A stretch of 37,391 nucleotides of DNA, taken from positions 1-37,391 of the forward strand of contig CAYZJV010000023.1 in NCBI GenBank assembly GCA_964478945.1, written 5' to 3'. The DNA is from CAYZJV01 sp964478945 (lineage in GTDB: Bacteria > Spirochaetota > Spirochaetia > Sphaerochaetales > Sphaerochaetaceae). Made by a program: the position numbers and the translations under genes. The stretch's first letter is position 1, and the number at the start of each line of letters is the position of its first letter. The notes under the pieces are model-generated. The model did not search any database. It had not been told where the DNA came from and saw only the letters and a list, made by a program, of their open reading frames with translations. Shown here one piece after another: positions 33,816 to 37,391 of this stretch.

Positions 33816-36032
33816 TTATCGAGTTGAGATGGTCTTCTGGGTCAATTTGTCATCCTTCACCAGCACTTGCAAAAGGCCGAACACACCCAGCACGATGATG
33901 ATGAGCACGGTACAGAGTACACTTGCAAGACCGAAACGCAGGTTCTCCGAATAACTGAGTATCTTGATGGTGAGGTGATACCATTTTGCCGAGATGAGGA
34001 ATATGATGGCACTTACCGCGGTCATCGAGCGAACGAAGGTGTACGACATGCTGGATATGAAGGCAGGACGTACCAGAGGCAGTACGATCGTTTTGAATAC
34101 CGTCGGTACATCCGCTCCCAGATCTTGGGCGGCCTCTTCAATCGAAGGATCGATCTGGTGCAATGCGGTGATTCCGTTTTCCAGTCCGACAGGAAGTTCC
34201 CTGATCACATAGTTGATCACTATGATCGCTCCGGTACCCACCAACAGCAACGGCTGTTTGTTGAATGCGATGACGTATGCGATACCGATCAGGGTGCCGG
34301 GAATCGCATACGGAGTCATCATCAGTACTTCGAGAAGACGTTTTCCGGGGAATTTCTTTCTCACGATAAGCATTGCCGCAACCATGGCGATGAGCCCAGC
34401 CAATGGAGCCGAGATGAGCGCTAGCAATACCGTAGAGGTCAAGGAGTCCCAGCTGTCGGGTATCGCCTTCCAGTTCTCGAGTGTGAATGTGTAGTCGATT
34501 CCCCAGTTGCGGACGAAGCATCCGGCGATGATGGTCATGTAGAGCATCAGTATGAATCCGAGCACGGCCCATGTAAGGGTGCTGAGGATACGGCGCACAG
34601 GTGTTGTGGTGAGTTCGGTGAGGGTGGTCGAGGGTTTTCCCGTCACCGTCACGAAACTCTTCCTGCTGACCCAGAACCTTTGTACCATGAAAGCGGTAAC
34701 CGTTGGCATCAGCAACATGAATGAAAGCACGGCTCCTCCTCCAAGGTCGTTCATCCTTCCTGTCACCATCATGTAGGCTTCAGTCGACAGTACCCGCAGG
34801 TTGCCTGCAAGCAACAGGGGGTTGGCGAAGTCGGCGAGCGAGTTGGTGAACACCAGCATCCATGCCGACAGTATCCCCGGTACCGTCAATGGGAAGGTGA
34901 TTGACTTGAATGTTTGCCAACGGGTTGCCGATAGATCGAGTGAGGCATCCTCAACAGTGGAATCGATCTGTCGCAATACTCCACTGATGGTGAGGTACGC
35001 GATGGGGAACATGCTGATCGTCTGCACCAAGGTCAAGCCTCCAAGTCCGTAGATGGAGACGTTGCCCAAGTTCAGAAGCTGTTTGCTGATGAGTCCATTG
35101 TTCCCAAACAATAGGATGATGCTCAATGATAGGGAGAATGGCGGCGATATCACAGGCATGGTAGCCAAGGTCGTTACCAACTTCTTTTGCTTGAAAGAGG
35201 TTCGTTCAACAAGAAATGCGATCATGAATCCGATGATGGTCGATAGTGTCGCGGTCGAGACTCCCAAACGCAACGAACCCCAGAGTGCCACTATGTACGA
35301 AGGAGAGAATCCGGTTTTCCAGCGGTCTAGGGAGAACTGGTTGTTCCGGAAGAAGGAAAGCCGCAGGGCTTCGAACAACGGGAATGCAACGAAAATTCCC
35401 ACGATGATGAACAGCCCAAGAACCATGAAGCCTGTCACGGGATCCCGGGTGAAGGTCACCACCCACGCGATTGCAAGGAATGCGATTGCGGCTCCGATGG
35501 CGAATATTCCCAGCAATCTCGCATATCCCGAAGCACCACTGGCGGGAACCAGTATCATGACGGCTCCGGAGGCTTCATAGCCGTTTTCGGCGATGATCGG
35601 GGCGAAGAACACCCGCACGTCGGTCAGGTCATTGTTGATGATCGCCGGATAACGGGCGGGTAGTTGCATCGCCTCAAGGTAATAGGCGCTTTCGAGCGCA
35701 TTTGCGAATTCAGCCGATCGGCTGTATTGGGACCACAGTTGTTCCGCCGCCGGAGATCCTCCGGGGGAAGGAACGAATGTGAATCGATCCATATCGTATG
35801 CGAAGTACATCGCCTGTGAATCGGGTATGATCGAGGTGACGCTCTGCAACCATGTGGGGATATCGCTTTCGTCCTCTGGTGCGGTTTGTACGAACAGGCC
35901 CACCTCATTGTAGTTCCTCTCCTCTACATAGGAGACGAACGAGTCGTTGAGCGTGTTGTACATCCAAATGTCCGCGGCGATGAAAATCACCGCCACGAGA
36001 CAGAATTGAATGATTCGTTTTTTCGTAAACAT
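33816..36032 (-). CDS. Double-length FbpB/AfuB-type ABC permease with an N-terminal extracytoplasmic domain
   Basis: A 738-residue permease. The C-terminal ~530 residues hold two binding-protein-dependent permease modules, each with an EAA-type loop contacting the ATPase (EDASLDLSATRWQTFKSI and EEAAQDLGADVPTVFKTI). FbpB-like permeases normally measure ~500-560 residues. Here one N-terminal helix (~8-25) is followed by about 140 residues of soluble sequence (26-165) and further membrane helices before the first module. The soluble part should face outward and may contact the binding protein or sense ligand; I do not recognise its fold. The start at 36032 lies 39 bases after the binding-protein stop. 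Confidence 0.85.
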   Translation of the reverse strand: MFTKKRIIQFCLVAVIFIAADIWMYNTLNDSFVSYVEERNYNEVGLFVQTAPEDESDIPTWLQSVTSIIPDSQAMYFAYDMDRFTFVPSPGGSPAAEQLWSQYSRSAEFANALESAYYLEAMQLPARYPAIINNDLTDVRVFFAPIIAENGYEASGAVMILVPASGASGYARLLGIFAIGAAIAFLAIAWVVTFTRDPVTGFMVLGLFIIVGIFVAFPLFEALRLSFFRNNQFSLDRWKTGFSPSYIVALWGSLRLGVSTATLSTIIGFMIAFLVERTSFKQKKLVTTLATMPVISPPFSLSLSIILLFGNNGLISKQLLNLGNVSIYGLGGLTLVQTISMFPIAYLTISGVLRQIDSTVEDASLDLSATRWQTFKSITFPLTVPGILSAWMLVFTNSLADFANPLLLAGNLRVLSTEAYMMVTGRMNDLGGGAVLSFMLLMPTVTAFMVQRFWVSRKSFVTVTGKPSTTLTELTTTPVRRILSTLTWAVLGFILMLYMTIIAGCFVRNWGIDYTFTLENWKAIPDSWDSLTSTVLLALISAPLAGLIAMVAAMLIVRKKFPGKRLLEVLMMTPYAIPGTLIGIAYVIAFNKQPLLLVGTGAIIVINYVIRELPVGLENGITALHQIDPSIEEAAQDLGADVPTVFKTIVLPLVRPAFISSMSYTFVRSMTAVSAIIFLISAKWYHLTIKILSYSENLRFGLASVLCTVLIIIVLGVFGLLQVLVKDDKLTQKTISTR

Positions 36033-36071
36033 CTGCTATCCAATACAGCGTTGGGCTGTGGTCAAATATGT

Positions 36072-37145
36072 TTAGCGGTACTGACCGATCTCATTGGTCC
36101 ATCTGTCGAGCAAGCGAGTCTTGTTGACAGTATCTCCATCCCAAGCGAAATCCTGATCGACGGTCTTGATCTCGTCGATGGAGAGGGCTTCGGGGTGTTT
36201 GACGGCACCTTTGGCCACAAGTACGACATACCACTCGGTGAACTTCTTCTGGGCAACTGGAGAAGAGATGATCCAGTCGTACAACTTCTTCGCATTGACC
36301 GCATCCTTTCCGCCTTTGACCAGGGACATCGAAGCCAATTCAAATCCGGTTCCTTCCGAAGGTGCGGCGATCTTGATGTTCGCACCGGCGTCCTTCAGCT
36401 TGACTTGGTCATGTGCGTAACCGAGTGCAACAGGGATCTCTCCGATCGCGACACTCTTTCCAGGTGCGGAACCACTTTTGGTGTACTGGTCGATGTTCTT
36501 GTCGAGCTTCTTCATGTAGTCGATCATCTGATCTTCGCCACCCTGGACATAGCGCATGGTGGTGAGGACGTTGTAGGCAGTACCGGAAGAGTTCGGGTTG
36601 GCCATTCTAACGAGCCCTTTATACTCGGGTTTGATCAGATCGGCCCAGCTTGTGGGAGGTTCGATACCCAATTCGGCCGCTCTGTCGAGGTTGGTCACTA
36701 TCGTGAGGGGTCCCACGTAGAGTCCGATCCAGTAGTTTTCAGGATCACGGTATTGTGTTGGAGTATTGCCTGCGTAGCGGGAGACATAGGGAGTGGTGAG
36801 ACCTTTGGTTTTGGCTGTGATGTGGTCGAGGCCAACTCCTCCAACCCAGATCGAAACCTGAGGATTGGCCGATTCGGCTTCGAGACGAGCAACAGCTTCT
36901 CCACCAGACAAGCGAACGAAGTTGACCTTGATCCCGGTCTCTTTCTCAAACAGTTCGAACAGAGCCGCGGCAAGAGGTTCTTCCAACGTGGTATAGGCAC
37001 TTACGGTTCCTCCGGTTGCTGGAGCGGTGGCCGCAGGGGCTGCTGCTTCGGGAGCTGGAGCGGGTGCGGCTTCTCCACCGCCTTGGGCGAATGCCGCGGG
37101 AACGAGCATCGCCATGAACAACAATGCAATCAACAGTTTCTTCAT
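36072..37145 (-). CDS. FbpA/AfuA-type solute-binding protein
   Basis: A 357-residue exported protein. Signal peptide MKKLLIALL to AAFAQ, then an Ala/Pro-rich linker (~25-45), then a type II periplasmic-binding fold (TVSAYTTLEEPLAAALFELF; ANPNSSGTAYNVL; DWIISSPVAQKKF). The adjacent Tyr pair that binds ferric iron in classical FbpA is not seen; the matching region reads KFTEWYVVLVAKG. AfuA relatives are known that bind sugar phosphates, so iron should not be assumed. AGGAGG lies just before the ATG. A TATACT box at 37231..37226 may be its -10, but the -35 is poor. Confidence 0.82.
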   Translation of the reverse strand: MKKLLIALLFMAMLVPAAFAQGGGEAAPAPAPEAAAPAATAPATGGTVSAYTTLEEPLAAALFELFEKETGIKVNFVRLSGGEAVARLEAESANPQVSIWVGGVGLDHITAKTKGLTTPYVSRYAGNTPTQYRDPENYWIGLYVGPLTIVTNLDRAAELGIEPPTSWADLIKPEYKGLVRMANPNSSGTAYNVLTTMRYVQGGEDQMIDYMKKLDKNIDQYTKSGSAPGKSVAIGEIPVALGYAHDQVKLKDAGANIKIAAPSEGTGFELASMSLVKGGKDAVNAKKLYDWIISSPVAQKKFTEWYVVLVAKGAVKHPEALSIDEIKTVDQDFAWDGDTVNKTRLLDRWTNEIGQYR

Positions 37146-37263
37146 GTTTTCCTCCTGGAAATGTGATTTTCACTGCCCATATTCTCTCCCGAATGGTTCT
37201 CCGATGCAATAGTAAAAACACATAAAGTATAAAACCTCATCATTTGAAACATGGAGATTGCTC

Positions 37264-37292
37264 TTGCCAGATATGTAAGTTTTGGCTATGAT
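37264..37292 (+). promoter_or_regulatory. Promoter of tRNA-Gly(CCC)
   Basis: TTGCCA (37264-37269), 17-base spacer, TATGAT (37287-37292); predicted start near 37299, seven bases before the mature tRNA. Confidence 0.75.
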
Positions 37293-37305
37293 GCTTGTGT
37301 TGCCT

Positions 37306-37377
37306 GCGACTGTCGTATAACGGCTATTACCCGAGCTTCCCAAGCTCGTGACGGGGGTTCGACTCCCCTCAGTCGCT
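37306..37377 (+). tRNA. tRNA-Gly (CCC)
   Basis: A full cloverleaf: acceptor GCGACTG/CAGTCGC with discriminator T, anticodon stem CGAGC/GCTCG around loop TTCCCAA (anticodon CCC), and T arm GGGGG-TTCGACT-CCCCT. The 3' CCA is not encoded. Confidence 0.95.
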
Positions 37378-37391
37378 TAACCGTACACTGG

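Noticed and set aside
35886..37166. A 426-codon open frame antisense to the FbpA-like binding protein
   Set aside because: It mirrors a gene with a clear signal peptide, family motifs and AGGAGG site; the antisense product has no recognisable motif or ribosome site.
1..37391. Insertion sequences, prophage genes, attachment sites or CRISPR arrays
   Set aside because: No transposase, integrase, Cas gene or regularly spaced repeat was recognised, and the two tRNA genes show no adjacent integrase or repeated 3' end.

Overview
The window reads as chromosomal DNA of a strictly anaerobic, saccharolytic spirochaete, most likely the Sphaerochaeta group. The evidence is a class I lysyl-tRNA synthetase (the spirochaete/archaeal type), a Rex regulator beside a multi-subunit [FeFe]-hydrogenase operon, glycyl-radical enzymes, many sugar ABC-transporter parts, and about 50% GC with very AT-rich intergenic gaps. 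Family assignments were made by reading motifs and by recall of reference proteins; no search was run.

Layout. (1) 1-4070 is housekeeping: a cut tRNA(CAU), an RlpA-like protein, lysS, era and a clpP homologue. (2) 4119-7439 holds an MFS permease fused to a helical-repeat tail and an EEP-fold lipoprotein. (3) 7447-13312 is rex plus a five-gene operon for a soluble NuoE/NuoF-linked [FeFe] hydrogenase (hydC, an orphan HATPase protein, a [2Fe-2S] protein, hydB, hydA). (4) 13392-16544, minus strand: an AroE-like dehydrogenase, an RmlD-like SDR and a UMF1-type MFS permease. (5) 16946-31292 is a sugar-catabolic island: a YbiW-like glycyl-radical enzyme; on the opposite strand a PflD-like glycyl-radical enzyme, its radical-SAM activase and a large atypical ROK-like protein; then a ribose-type ABC importer, a ROK kinase and a DeoR-type regulator. 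(6) 31444-37145, minus strand: an orphan MsmX/UgpC-type ATPase and an FbpABC/AfuABC-type importer. (7) 37306-37377 is tRNA-Gly(CCC).

The most interesting part is region 5. Its two glycyl-radical enzymes resemble E. coli YbiW and PflD, which have been reported to ring-open 1,5-anhydroglucitol-6-phosphate and 1,5-anhydromannitol-6-phosphate (anhydroglycolysis). No PTS genes are seen here. Instead there is an ABC importer and two ROK-type proteins, one of which has lost the Glu that normally contacts the anomeric end of the sugar. This suggests an ABC-plus-kinase version of anhydrohexitol catabolism, with the Rex/hydrogenase system handling surplus reductant. No aldolase for the 1-deoxyfructose-6-phosphate product is in the window.

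Regulatory reading adds three promoters (rlpA, lysS, era) placed so that transcription would start at or within one base of the ATG (leaderless mRNAs), a hairpin covering the Shine-Dalgarno sequence of the MFS-repeat gene, a Rex-box-like site on the rex promoter, and several unexplained palindromes in the sugar island.
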